Assembly: GCA_944989445.1 (NCBI GenBank)
Contig: CALYLW010000059.1
Location: forward strand, 1,178,001-1,242,000
DNA: 64,000 nucleotides
Source of the DNA: Ampullaceana balthica
Lineage: Eukaryota; Mollusca; Gastropoda; Lymnaeidae
Direction: 5' to 3'
Shown here piece by piece: positions 50,261 to 62,626 of the stretch. How positions within the stretch are numbered: the stretch's first letter is position 1; each line of letters begins with the position of its first letter. Position numbers and translations under genes: made by a program. The notes beneath the pieces are model-generated. The model was given only the letters and a program-made list of their open reading frames with translations, was not told where the DNA came from and made no database searches.

Positions 50261-50795
50261 AGACCCGTAAAAACAAAGTTTTTGACTATAAATCCCTTAT
50301 ATATGAGACATAACTAAAAGTATTGATTATGTTCAAACGCGACAAATATTTACAGACTGAATCTGTCTTAACTCCCCTTTGCTTTATAACCCCCGGGGGT
50401 GGGGGTGGGAGAGGGAAAAGGTCTGGTCACCGATTGCTGGACCGAGCTCAGCGGGACACGTAACATGTGAACAAAAGCACGCCGGTACATCGACCATGTG
50501 GCGTCAACGCGCGAACTGAGATGTCATGTGAAAAAAAACAATAACAACCCGTGAAATTGAATGACTAACGTCGATTATATCGATAAACTAAAAATGCATT
50601 AATTTAATTACGGTACGTTCGATCGATCTGAAATTTTGATACGATGCGTTGTTAGTTGACACGGGTCCATGCGCCAAATTTAAGCTCGATGGCTTCACGG
50701 GAAGTGGGTCATTTTTTACTTTTGTTTTTCCGCCCGCCCAAGACAGAGAGACGGGGAGACAGAGACGGCGGTGAAGTTAATATAAGGGATTTAAT
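50261..50795. repeat. Single arm of the fold-back repeat found at 61540-62410
   Basis: Shares CCCGTAAAAACAAAGTTTTT, AACTAAAAGTATTGATTATG, TTTAATTACGGTACGTT, CGATCTGAAATTTTGATACG, CGATGGCTTCACGGGAAGTG and GACGGCGGTGAAGTTAATAT in the same order as the left arm and loop of 61540-62035. No inverted second arm follows here. Not coding. Confidence 0.8.
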
Positions 50796-51357
50796 AAATT
50801 ATCATCTTAAAATAAACTGAAATAGTTATTAAACCATACAAGAGTTTGAAAAATTAGGTTTTGCTTTATTCTATTTCTCATGTTCCCTTACATTCCCATA
50901 AATTGGTAAGTCATGGAACATGAAACAGCGATGACTTAGTTACTTCATTTCTAGCTTACTTAGCCTCATATATCTACGTAAAAATACTTAACAATGGCCA
51001 AAGTTTGGTATGAGCTACTTAAGAAAATACTTTTTACCCTTGATCGCAGTTTAGTCATCTCTACGTGTCAAACATTTTCAAATCCGACCTGGACGCCGAA
51101 GTTCTGACTTTCATTTGAAAACCAGGCCTACGGTAAAGCCAATCCGATTGCTCATGGATTCGTAAAGTTTCTGTTTTATGACTCAACCCCTAGTGAAACA
51201 TTGTTTCCTTTCACAAAACTGATGTATACATTAAACATATCCACACGAAGTTCGTTGGTTTAATTACGAATTTTCCAAATATGAACAACAAGGGGATCAG
51301 CAGTTGTGTTGGGTTTGAATGTTAGATAATTTATTATTGGGAACCATAAGCATGTGC
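50796..51357. other. Intergenic sequence
   Basis: Nothing recognised. Confidence 0.5.
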
Positions 51358-51740
51358 CATCGCTCGTGTCATGTGGACATCGCCCGTGTCACGTGGACAT
51401 CGCCCGTGTCATGTGGACATCGCCCATGTCACGTGGACATCGCCCGTGTCATGTGGACATCGCCCGTGTCCTGTGGATATCGCCCGTGTCACGTGGACAT
51501 CGCCCGTGTCATGTGGACATCGCCCGTGTCCTGTGGACATCGCCCGTGTCATGTGGACATCGCCCGTGTCATGTGGACATCGCCAATGTCATGTGGACAT
51601 CCCCCTTGCCATGTGTACATCGCCCGTGTCATGTGTACATCGCCCGTGTCATGTGGACATCCCCCGTGTCATGTGTCCATTTCCCATGTTATGTGTACAT
51701 CGCCCGTGTCATGTCATGAGCACATCGCTCGTGTAATGAC
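51358..51740. repeat. 20-bp minisatellite
   Basis: About 19 copies of CGCCCGTGTCATGTGGACAT, with CACGTG, CCTGTG and GTGTACAT variants. All three plus frames are open because the unit lacks stops; none is a gene. Confidence 0.95.
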
Positions 51741-52419
51741 ATGTATTCTGTCCTCAACATTCCCTATATGAATTATTCCTCGCTATTGTAAAGCCTGCCG
51801 TGTACACCCTAGGTCCCTATGAGATGCTCATCATGAATAAAACATCGAGTTACAAGTGAAATTTCCACAACAGAGAATTCCAATAAGCATTCTCCTTCAG
51901 ACAGTCCTAGGTGACTCACGGCGGTTGAACATTTTGGCAGACAGTCGCCGTGGAAGGAGGGGCCGAGAGCAACGTGTCGATCAATGGAGGGTCTCCCGAT
52001 TCAATCTGTGACTCGCTGGGCTATCAGCGGGACACGTCACCACTACGTCTTCGATGACCACTCACTTAGTGACCACAGTGTGTTATTAGTTTCGACAAGG
52101 CCAGACAATAATGAATAATCAAGTTGATAAGATTTATTGACAAGTTGTTTCCTGAACTGCGCAGATTTTTACTTTATTCATGATGTTAAGCTATCTTTAG
52201 TAAGTATGACAAAATCGACGGACTTTTTGAAGACATGCTAAATATAATTCTCTCTTTACACAACAGCATATAAGGGGGTAGTCATAACATTTAGAGATTT
52301 TGAAGGGCCGAGAAGGTCTCTCTTGAGAGGAATGATGACTCTGCACATAAGGGTGTTGCAGATCTCCTTGTTTTTAGAGTGGTGTGAGGAGAGCTTTGTG
52401 TTGAGATAGTAAGAGGAGT
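51741..52419. other. Intergenic sequence
   Basis: No recognised feature before the start of the large 41-bp array. Confidence 0.5.
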
Positions 52420-53341
52420 AGAAGCAAGGGTGAGGTGGGAAAGTCGTGTGGTGGTAGAGAAGTCAAGGGTGTGTGGGAAAGTCATGTGGTGGTTAGGCCT
52501 GTCAACGGGTACCCGGGACCCGGGTACCCGTTGCCGTGTGATTACCCGGGTAATAAAATTCCGCTCGGGTACCCGTGAAAATGTGGCTTGAAGGTCTATA
52601 GGCTATATTAACCGTAGGCCAAACTTCGGCTCCCGTGCGGCTTTTTTGTGTTTACATTGGGGCTCGCGAAATAATTTATCAAATGAAAATTTTTGTTTCC
52701 AAAATATGCTTAGAAGTAGATCTAAGGAGAAATATCTGTCAACGGTCACTACAAACTACAAGGTATTTGTTAAATCTTTTTTCTCTCAACGTGAAACAGA
52801 AACCGAACAACACAAAAAAGGTATGGTTCTTTAAAAGAATCATATAAAGACAACAAAAGTCCTCTGCCAAAAAAGGATGGACTGCTTAGAGATGAAAGAC
52901 GCTGTTTGTTAATAAAAAAACACCCCTGCTTTCACTAACTTTGCTTTGAAATACGCCGATTGATACTAGCTAATGTTGTTATCTACCCCTACCCCTCTCC
53001 TCCCTTCACTCCTATAACCCACACCCTTTCATTAGCTTCTACTTCTTGTGTTCAATAACACGTACTGACCTAGAAACACAGATGTTAATAATGAGTACAA
53101 GGTCGTCAGTATTTAAATTTAATACATTAAATAGTTACTAACAGTGTAGGATGGGCAGGAGTCGGCCGTGAGGATGGACTGCACAGAGATGAAAGATGCC
53201 GTGTCTGGTTTTTTTTCTCATAAAAACACCCTTGCTTTCAGACTAACTTTGCTTTGAAATAGCCGACAGTGGGAGACCGATTGATAGTATCTAATGTCGT
53301 TTTTCTACCCCCCCCCCATTTCTCTCTTCAATCCTATAACC

Positions 53342-53598
53342 CAGTGCTTCTCAAACTTTTTAGTATGGCGGACCGGCAGGAATTTTTCCATTGCACCAGG
53401 AACCTGTGCACTATTTTCCCTGTACTTACATGGAAGCGAAATGTATTTTATTTCCTTTTATTTCTTTCATTTATTAGCTTATTGTAAAAAATGACAAACT
53501 CTATAGGGTTAGTATTATTGGTAGCATTGGAGGATTATAATTATATTTCTCTCTCCTTTCTTGATAACTTCCGCGGACCACCACTTTGAGAAGCACTG
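53342..53598. mobile_element. 257-bp hAT (Charlie-like) MITE nested in the hAT element
   Basis: Terminal repeats CAGTGCTTCTCAAACTTTTT and inverted CAGTGCTTCTCAAAGTGGTG are flanked by a perfect 8-bp duplication CTATAACC (53334-53341 and 53599-53606). Internal GGCGGACCGGCAGG and CCGCGGACCACCAC are typical of this group of hAT MITEs. Confidence 0.9.
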
Positions 53599-53736
53599 CT
53601 ATAACCCACACTCTTGCATTCGCGTGTGTTTCTTGGGTTCATTAACACGTGTTTGCCTAGCCCAAAAATTGATATACACCTAAAGTTGTCAGCTTTTATG
53701 GTTAATAAGATGGGTAAGTGTGGAATCATGCCAAGC

Positions 53737-53850
53737 GAAGTGACAGTGACACTGCAAAATGCAGCATTGTAGTGAAATTGTGTCTGCGAAGGGTGACAAC
53801 CCAGTGAGATAAAACGCCATCTGAAAGCTATTCGTAAAATTTATATTGAT
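53737..53850 (+). pseudogene. Degenerate BED zinc-finger start of a hAT transposase
   Basis: Across three frames the plus strand reads DTAKCSIV, then VSAKGDNP, then EIKRHLKAIRK, the order of a BED finger (Cys pair, G-x-N, RHL...). The second Cys and final His are not intact and the frame shifts twice. Nothing beyond this of the transposase can be read. Confidence 0.5.
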
Positions 53851-56800
53851 AAAAAAACCGCTGACCCACCTATATCAGAAACTTGTTGGTGTCAACAAAA
53901 GCAGTACCATTGACCAAAGCACGATCACTTGAAATTTACCACAGTATAGCATACGTCATCGCCCTTAGCATTGACTACCGACGCCAAGTGGATATTAACA
54001 TTCAAGGAATGACACTGAACGTTACGTCATTCTGTTGACATTTTGTTTGCATGTTCAGTTTACTCTAGTTTTAGTTTATGAGTATGACGAATGCATTTAC
54101 AGCAGGAATTGAATAAAAAAAAATTAGTGCATTGTAAATTGTAGTTAATTGTAGTGCATTAGTAATAGTATGTTACTGGAAGCAAGCCATTGGCTACTAA
54201 TACTGTGTGAAATGAGGTGCATGGATGGTGGCTAGGTTCCATTGTATAGCGGTCATGACGGGGAAAATTATACGACGTTTAGAACGGGTAACCCGGGTAC
54301 CCGTTCGATATTTTCACGGGTACCCGGGCAGCTTTTTTCAACAAAATTGACAGCCCTAGTGGTGGTAGAGAAGTCAAGGGTGTGTGGTGGGCAAGTCATG
54401 TGGTGGTAGAGAAGTCAAGGGTGTGGTAGGCAAGTCATTTGGTGGTAGAGAAGTCAAGGGTGTGCGGTAGGCAAGTCATGGGGTGGTAGATAAGTCAAGG
54501 GTGTGCGGTAGGCAAGTCATGGGGTGGTAGATAAGTCAAGGGTGTGGCGGGAAAGTCATGGGGTGGTAGAGAAGTCAAGGGTGTGTGGTGGGCAAGTCAT
54601 GTGGTGGTAGAGAAGTCAAGGGTGAGGTGGGAAAGTCATGTAGTGGTAGAGAAGTCAAGGGTGTGTGGTGGGCAAGTCATGTGGTGGTAGAGAAGTCAAG
54701 GGTGTGTGGTAGGCAAGTCATGTGGTGGTAGAGAAGTCAAGGGTGAGGTGGGAAAGTCATGTGGTGGTAGAGAAGTCAATGGTGTGTGGTGAGCAAGTCA
54801 TGTGGTGGTAGAGAAGTCAAGGGTGTGTGGTAGGCAAGTCATGTGGTGGTAGAGAAGTCAAGGGTGTGTGGTAGGCGAGTCATGTGGTGGTAGAGAAGTC
54901 AAGGGTGTGTGGTAGGCAAGTCATGTGGTGGTAGAGAAGTCAAGGGTGTGTGGCGGGAAATTAATGGGGTGGTAGAGAAGTCAATGGTGTGTGGTGGGCA
55001 AGTCATGTGGTGGTAGAGAGGTCAAGGGTGTGTGGTGGGCAAGTCATGTGGTGGTAGAGAAGTCAAGGGTGTGGTAGGCAAGTCATTTGGTGGTAGAGAA
55101 GTCAAGGGTGTGCGGTAGGCAAGTCATGGGGTGGTAGATAAGTCAAGGGTGTGGCGGGAAAGTCATGGGGTGGTAGAGAAGTCAAGGGTGTGTGGTGGGC
55201 AAGTCATGTGGTGGTAGAGAAGTCAAGGGTGTGGTAGGCAAGTCATGGGGTGGTAGATAAGTCAAGGGTGTGGCGGGAAAGTCATGGGGTGGTAGATAAG
55301 TCAAGGGTGTGGCGGGCAAGTCATGTGGTGGTAGAGAAGTCAAGGGTGTGCGGTAGGCAAGTCATGGGGTGGTAGATAAGTCAAGGGTGTGGCGGGAAAG
55401 TCATGGGGTGGTAGAGAAGTCAAGGGTGTGTGGTGGGCAAGTCATGTGGTGGTAGAGAAGTCAAGGGTGTGCGGTAGGCAAGTCATGGGGTGGTAGATAA
55501 GTCAAGGGTGTGGCGGGAAAGTCATGGGGTGGTAGAGAAGTCAAGGGTGTGTGGTGGGCAAGTCATGTGGTGGTAGAGAAGTCAAGGGTGAGGTGGGAAA
55601 GTCATGTAGTGGTAGAGAAGTCAAGGGTGTGTGGTGGGCAAGTCATGTGGTGGTAGAGAAGTCAAGGGTGTGTGGTAGGCAAGTCATGTGGTGGTAGAGA
55701 AGTCAAGGGTGAGGTGGGAAAGTCATGTGGTGGTAGAGAAGTCAATGGTGTGTGGTGAGCAAGTCATGTGGTGGTAGAGAAGTCAATGGTGTGTGGTGAG
55801 CAAGTCATGTGGTGGTAGAGAAGTCAAGGGTGTGTGGTAGGCAAGTCATGTGGTGGTAGAGAAGTCAAGGGTGTGTGGTAGGCGAGTCATGTGGTTGTAG
55901 AGAAGTCAAGGGTGTGTGGTAGGCAAGTCATGTGGTGGTAGAGAAGTCAAGGGTGTGTGGCGGGAAAGTAATGGGGTGGTAGAGAAGTCAATGGTGTGTG
56001 GTGGGAAAGTCATGTGGTGGTAGAGAAGTCAAGGGTGTGTGGTGGGAAAGTCATGTGGTGGTAGAGAAGTCAAGGGTGTGTGGTGGGCAAGTCATTTGGT
56101 GGTAGAGAAGTCAAGGGTGTGCGGTAGGCAAGTCATGGGGTGGTAGATAAGTCAAGGGTGTGCGGTAGGCAAGTCATGGGGTGGTAGATAAGTCAAGGGT
56201 GTGGCGGGAAAGTCATGGGGTGGTAGAGAAGTCAAGGGTGTGTGGTAGGCAAGTCATTTGGTGGTAGAGAAGTCAAGGGTGTGCGGTAGGCAAGTCATGG
56301 GGTGGTAGATAAGTCAAGGGTGTGGCGGGAAAGTCATGGGGTGGTAGAGAAGTCAAGGTTGTGTGGTGGGCAAGTCATGTGGTGGTAGAGAAGTCAAGGG
56401 TGTGGTAGGCAAGTCATGGGGTGGTAGATAAGTCAAGGGTGTGGCGGGAAAGTCATGGGGTGGTAGATAAGTCAAGGGTGTGGCGGGCAAGTCATGTGGT
56501 GGTAGAGAAGTCAAGGGTGTGCGGTAGGCAAGTCATGGGGTGGTAGATAAGTCAAGGGTGTGGCGGGAAAGTCATGGGGTGGTAGAGAAGTCAAGGGTGT
56601 GTGGTGGGCAAGTCATGTGGTGGTAGAGAAGTCAAGGGTGTGGTAGGCAAGTCATTTGGTGGTAGAGAAGTCAAGGGTGTGCGGTAGGCAAGTCATGGGG
56701 TGGTAGATAAGTCAAGGGTGTGGCGGGAAAGTCATGGGGTGGTAGAGAAGTCAAGGGTGTGTGGTGGGCAAGTCATGTGGTGGTAGAGAAGTCAAGGGTG

Positions 56801-59800
56801 AGGTGGGAAAGTCATGTAGTGGTAGAGAAGTCAAGGGTGTGTGGTGGGCAAGTCATGTGGTGGTAGAGAAGTCAAGGGTGTGTGGTAGGCAAGTCATGTG
56901 GTGGTAGAGAAGTCAAGGGTGAGGTGGGAAAGTCATGTGGTGGTAGAGAAGTCAATGGTGTGTGGTGAGCAAGTCATGTGGTGGTAGAGAATTAAAGGGT
57001 GTGTGGTAGGCAAGTCATGTGGTGGTAGAGAAGTCAAGGGTGTGTGGTAGGCGAGTCATGTGGTGGTAGAGAAGTCAAGGGTGTGTGGTAGGCAAGTCAT
57101 GTGGTGGTAGAGAAGTCAAGGGTGTGTGGCGGGAAAGTAATGGGGTGGTAGAGAAGTCAATGGTGTGTGGTGGGCAAGTCATGTGGTGGTAGAGAAGTCA
57201 AGGGTGTGTGGTAGGCAAGTCATGTGGTGGTAGAGAAGTCAAGGGTGTGTGGTAGGCAAGTCATGTGGTGGTAGAGAAGTCAATTGTGTGAGGTAGGCAA
57301 GTCATGTGGTGGTAGAGAAGTCAATTGTGTGTGGTAGGCAAGTCACGTGGTGGTAGAGAAGTCAATTGTTTGTGGTAGGCAAGTCATGTGGTGGTAGAGA
57401 TGTCAAGGATGTGTGGTGGGCAAGTCATGTGGTGGTAGAGAAGTCAAGGGTGTGGTAGGCAAGTCATTTGGTGGTAGAGAAGTCAAGGGTGTGCGGTAGG
57501 CAAGTCATGTGGTGGTAGAGAAGTCAAGGGTGTGTGGTGGGCAAGTCATGTGGTGGTAGAGAAGTCAAGGGTGTGTGGTGGACAAGTCATTGGGTGGTAG
57601 AGAAGTCAAGGATGTGTGGTGGGCAAGTCATGGGGTGGTAGATAAGTCAAGGGTGTGGCGGGAAAGTCATGGGGTGGTAGAGAAGTCAAGGGTGTGTGGT
57701 GGGCAAGTCATGTGGTGGTAGAGAAGTCAAGGGTGAGGTGGGAAAGTCATGTGGTGGTAGAGAAGTCAAGGGTGTGTGGTGGGAAAGTCATGTGGTGGTA
57801 GAGAAGTCAAGGGTGTGTGGTAGGCAAGTCATGTGGTGAAAGAGAAGTCAAGGGTAAGGTGGGAAAGTCATGTGGTGGTAGAGAAGTCAATGGTGTGTGG
57901 TGGGCAAGTCATGTGGTGGTAGAGAAGTCAAGGGTGTGTGGTAGGACAGTCATGTGGTGGTAGAGAAGTCAAGGGTGTGTGGTAGGCGAGTCATGTGGTG
58001 GTAGAGAAGTCAAGGGTGTGTGGTAGGCAAGTCATGTGGTGGTAGAGAAGTCAAGGGTGTGTGGCGGGAAAGTCATGGGGTGGTAGAGAAGTCAATGGTG
58101 TGTGGTGGGCAAGTCATGTGGTGGTAGAGAAGTCAAGGGTGTGTGGTAGGCAAGTCATGTGGTGGTAGAGAAGTCAATTGTGTGTGGTAGGCAAGTCATG
58201 TGGTGGTAGAGAAGTCAATTGTGTGTGGTAGGCAAGTCATGTGGTGGTAGAGAAGTCAATTGTGTGTGGTAGGCAAGTCATGTGGTGGTAGAGAAGTCAA
58301 TTGTTTGTGGTAGGCAAGTCATGTGGTGGTAGAGATGTCAAGGATGTGTGGTGGGCAAGTCATGTGGTGGTAGAGAAGTCAAGGGTGTGGTAGGCAAGTA
58401 ATGTGGTGGCAGAGAAGTCAAGGGTGTGTGGTAGGCAAGTCATGTCGGGGTAGAGAAGTCAAGGGTGTGTGGTAGGCAAGTCATGTGGTGGTAGAGAAGT
58501 CAATTGTGTGAGGTAGGCAAGTCATGTGGTGGTAGAGAAGTCAATTGTGTGTGGTAGGCAAGTCACGTGGTGGTAGAGAAGTCAATTGTTTGTGGTAGGC
58601 AAGTCATGTGGTGGTAGAGATGTCAAGGATGTGTGGTGGGCAAGTAATGTGGTGGTAGAGAAGTCAAGGGTGTGGTAGGCAAGTCATTTGGTGGTAGAGA
58701 AGTCAAGGGTGTGCGGTAGGCAAGTCATGTGGTGGTAGAGAAGTCAAGGGTGTGTGGTGGGAAAGTCATGTGGTGGTAGAGAAGTCAAGGGTGTGTGGTG
58801 GACAAGTCATGGGGTGGTAGAGAAGTCAAGGATGTGTGGTGGGCAAGTCATGGGGTGGTAGATAAGTCAAGGGTGTGGCGGGAAAGTCATGGGGTGGTAG
58901 AGAAGTCAAGGGTGTGTGGTGGGCAAGTCATGTGGTGGTAGAGAAGTCAAGGGTGAGGTGGGAAAGTCATGTGGTGGTAGAGAAGTCAAGGGTGTGTGGT
59001 GGGCAAGTCATGTGGTGGTAGAGAAGTCAAGGGTGTGTGGTAGGCAAGTCATGTGGTGGTAGAGAAGTCAAGGGTAAGGTGGGAAAGTCATGTGGTGGTA
59101 GAGAAGTCAATGGTGTGTGGTGGGCAAGTCATGTGGTGGTAGAGAAGTCAAGGGTGTGTGGTAGGCAAGTCATGTGGTGGTAGAGAAGTCAAGGGTGTGT
59201 GGTAGGCGAGTCATGTGGTGGTAGAGAAGTCAAGGGTGTGTGGTAGGCAAGTCATGTGGTGGTAGAGAAGTCAAGGGTGTGTGGTAGGCAAGTCATGTGG
59301 TGGTAGAGAAGTCAATTGTGTGTGGTAGGCAAGTCATGTGGTGGTAGAGAAGTCAATTGTTTGTGGTAGGCAAGTCATGTGGTGGTAGAGATGTCAAGGA
59401 TGTGTGGTGGGCAAGTCATGTGGTGGTAGAGAAGTCAAGGGTGTGGTAGGCAAGTCATTTGGTGGTAGAGAAGTCAAGGGTGTGCGGTGGGCAAGTCATG
59501 TGGTGGTAGAGAAGTCAAGGGTGTGTGGTGGGCAAGTCATGTGGTGGTAGAGAAGTCAAGGGTGTGTGGTGGACAAGTCATGTGACGGTAGAGAAGTCAA
59601 GGGTGTGTGGTGGGCAAATCATGGGGTGGTAGAGAAGTCAAGGGTGTGGTTGGCAAGTCATGTGGTGGTAGAGAAGTCAAGGGTGGGGTAGGCAAGTCAT
59701 GTGGTGGTAGAGAAGTCAAGGGTGTGGTGGGCAAGTCATGTGGTGGTAGAGAAGTCAATTGTGTGTGGTAGGCAAGTCATGTGGTGGTAGAGAAGTCAAG

Positions 59801-61132
59801 GGTGTGTGGTGGGCAAGTCATGTGGTGGTAGAGAAGTCAAGGGTGTGGTAGGCAAGTCATGTGATGGTAGAGAAGTCAAGGGTGTGGTAGGCAAGTCATG
59901 TGGGGGTAGAGAATTCAAGGGTGTGGTGGGAAAGTCATGTGGTGGTAGAGAAGTCAAGGGTGTGTGGTGGGCAAGTCATGTGGTGGTAGAGAAGTCAAGG
60001 GTGTGGTAGGCAAGTCATGTGATGGTAGAGAAGTCAAGGGTGTGGTAGGCAAGTCATGTGGGGGTAGAGAATTCAAGGGTGTGGTGGGAAAGTCATGTGG
60101 TGGTAGAGAAGTCAAGGGTGTGGTGGGCAAGTCATGTGGTGGTAGAGAAGTCAAGGGTGTGTGGTAGGCGAGTCATGTGGTGGTAGAGAAGTCAAGGGTG
60201 TGTGGTAGGCAAGTCATGTGGTGGTAGAGAAGTCAAGGGTGTGTGGTAGGCAAGTCATGTGGTGGTAGAGAAGTCAATTGTGTGTGGTAGGCAAGTCATG
60301 TGGTGGTAGAGAAGTCAATTGTTTGTGGTAGGCAAGTCATGTGGTGGTAGAGATGTCAAGGATGTGTGGTGGGCAAGTCATGTGGTGGTAGAGAAGTCAA
60401 GGGTGTGGTAGGCAAGTCATTTGGTGGTAGAGAAGTCAAGGGTGTGCGGTGGGCAAGTCATGTGGTGGTAGAGAAGTCAAGGGTGTGTGGTGGGCAAGTC
60501 ATGTGGTGGTAGAGAAGTCAAGGGTGTGTGGTGGACAAGTCATGTGACGGTAGAGAAGTCAAGGGTGTGTGGTGGGCAAATCATGGGGTGGTAGAGAAGT
60601 CAAGGGTGTGGTTGGCAAGTCATGTGGTGGTAGAGAAGTCAAGGGTGGGGTAGGCAAGTCATGTGGTGGTAGAGAAGTCAAGGGTGTGGTGGGCAAGTCA
60701 TGTGGTGGTAGAGAAGTCAATTGTGTGTGGTAGGCAAGTCATGTGGTGGTAGAGAAGTCAAGGGTGTGTGGTGGGCAAGTCATGTGGTGGTAGAGAAGTC
60801 AAGGGTGTGGTAGGCAAGTCATGTGATGGTAGAGAAGTCAAGGGTGTGGTAGGCAAGTCATGTGGGGGTAGAGAATTCAAGGGTGTGGTGGGAAAGTCAT
60901 GTGGTGGTAGAGAAGTCAAGGGTGTGTGGTGGGCAAGTCATGTGGTGGTAGAGAAGTCAAGGGTGTGGTAGGCAAGTCATGTGATGGTAGAGAAGTCAAG
61001 GGTGTGGTAGGCAAGTCATGTGGGGGTAGAGAATTCAAGGGTGTGGTGGGAAAGTCATGTGGTGGTAGAGAAGTCAAGGGTGTGGTGGGCAAGTCATGTG
61101 GTGGTAGAGAAGTCAAGGGTGTATAAGGGGAA

Positions 61133-61290
61133 TTAATCCGGTGATAGTGTGGTTAAGTAAAAGGTGAAGGTGTAACCAAGAGGTTATCGATTTAAGTCCC
61201 TTGATTTGCGTCAAGAGGACCAGGCGGTCCACGAGTAAACTATGCCCTCACTAATTGCACTAGCGCCAGTCGACCAACGCACACAGTAGT
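61133..61290 (+). mobile_element. Possible tRNA-derived SINE, family 3
   Basis: GTGTGGTTAAGTAAAAGGTG resembles a tRNA A-box. GTAACCAAGAGGTTATCGATT then TTAAGTCCC resembles an anticodon/T arm, followed by a GAGGACCAGGCGGTCC hairpin common in mollusc SINE bodies. Box B is poor, and it is a single copy in this window. A CACATACA microsatellite follows at 61336-61384. Confidence 0.4.
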
Positions 61291-61539
61291 CAGTTTAGAA
61301 GAGAGAGTTGCATACCAACCTGTCCCCACCCCAACTCCCCCCTCCAGGCACATACACACATACACACACATACACACACATACGTTGATTTTGTTCTCAC
61401 GTCGACAGAAAGTTATTTTTATCCATTTTTAAAATTAAATTGTTTTTAAATCTCTTATATTAACTTCACCGTCTTGTCTCTCTCTCTCTCTCTCTCTGTC
61501 GTGATCTCTTGGTCGGTCGGGCGGGAAAAAAAGTAAAAA

Positions 61540-62410
61540 AACAACCCCGTAAAAACAAAGTTTTTGACTATAAATCCCTTATATATGAGACATAACTAAA
61601 AGTATTGATTATGTTCAAAAGTGACAAACATTTACAGACTGAAACCGAAATTATCTTCCCTGGCTTTAAAACTGGGGGGAGGGGGTGTGGACATGGACGG
61701 GTGGCGTCAACGCGTTAGCTCAACTCCATGTGGTTTACCTGGTTTAAACACGAGATGTGTTCACTGTGGCTGGCCTGAAGTCAAGTGACCCGTAAAATGT
61801 AAACAATAGCGACCGCTTTATATAGTTTATATAGATAAACTAAAAATGCATTAATTTAATTACGGTACGTTTGATCGATCTGAAATTTTGATACGATGCA
61901 TTGTTACGTGACATGGAGCAGTGTGCCAAATGTCAGCTCGATGGCTTCACGGGAAGTGGGTCATTTTGGACTTCTGTTTTTCCGCGGGCGGGCCCAAGAC
62001 AGAGACGGCGGTGAAGTTAATATAAGGGATTTTTTAAAAATGACCCTTTTCCCGTAATGCTAACGAGCTGAAATTTTGCACATAGACTCGTGTCACCTAA
62101 CAATGCATTGTCTCAAAATTTCAGATCGATCAAATGTACCGTAATTAAATTCATGCCTTTTTAGTTTATCTCTAAATTATTCATAGCAGCCGTCTGCTAT
62201 TGTTCACCTCCGCGTGCCGGAGTTTCAGTCCAGCCATCGATGACCACACCCCCTCCCCCGGGTTTTACAGCAAGGGGAGATCAGTCAGTTTCAGTCTGTA
62301 AATGTTTGTCGCGCGTTGCGTATTATATTGGACGTATCAATACTGTAAGTTCTGTCTCATGTATATAACGGATTTATAGTTTAAAAAAACTAAGTTTTTT
62401 CAGGGTTGTT
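61540..62410. repeat. Large fold-back (inverted) repeat
   Basis: Left arm 61540-61967, loop of roughly 65-80 bp, right arm about 62034-62410. The arms are imperfect complements: AACAACCCCG against CAGGGTTGTT at the outer ends, and TTAATTACGGTAC, GATCGATCTGAAATTTTG and GGGTCATTTT on the left with their complements on the right. Left arm and loop recur alone at 50261-50795. No open frame is conserved between copies. No clear target duplication was found. Confidence 0.8.
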
Positions 62411-62626
62411 TACTTGCAATGCATATTTCATTCTGGAAATTTGGAGGAGGGGGTCTCACGTTATTTTAACATGTCTAACAAAACTTCAAGTAATCTTGTG
62501 TTGGTGATTCTTTATCTTGAAATATATTTTATCATTGCTATGACCAAAAGTCTCGCCTATAATTATTACATTGATAGGTTATTATTTAAAAAGGAAATTG
62601 CATCGATATTAAATAGTCAAGCACCG

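Larger units (their letters stand above)
52494..54358 (+). mobile_element. hAT (Ac/ZBED-like) element inserted in the 41-bp satellite
   Basis: Ends TAGGCCTGTCAACGGGTACC and TTGACAGCCCTA, with a perfect 8-bp duplication GTGGTGGT (52486-52493 and 54359-54366), itself part of the satellite unit. Both subterminal regions carry repeated ACGGGTACCCGGG palindromes. Inside, a roughly 190-bp segment is duplicated (about 52865-53030 and 53160-53341), and a smaller hAT MITE is nested at 53342-53598. A degenerate BED finger lies near 53740-53850. Confidence 0.9.
52420..61122. repeat. Large ~41-bp satellite with higher-order structure, interrupted by a hAT element
   Basis: Units contain GTGGTGGTAGAGAAGTCAAG then GGTGTGTGGTGGGCAAGTCAT, with 37-41 bp length variants (GGTGAGGTGGG, GGTGTGGTAGGC, AATTGTGTGTGG). 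About 75 bp lie left of the hAT insertion at 52494-54358 and 6.8 kb to its right. Rare variants recur at long intervals: CATGTAGTGG at 54641, 55607 and 56817; CAAGTCACGTGG near 57341 and 58561; and a long block repeats exactly 962 bp apart (59806-60154 against 60768-61116). Confidence 0.95.

Noticed and set aside
51319..51771. Three overlapping Cys/His-rich plus-strand frames that look zinc-binding
   Set aside because: All come from the stop-free 20-bp minisatellite, and all three frames are open, so there is no coding signal.
59806..61126. Gly/Arg/Glu repeat frames in both orientations
   Set aside because: By-products of the 41-bp satellite; their exact recurrence reflects the 962-bp duplication.
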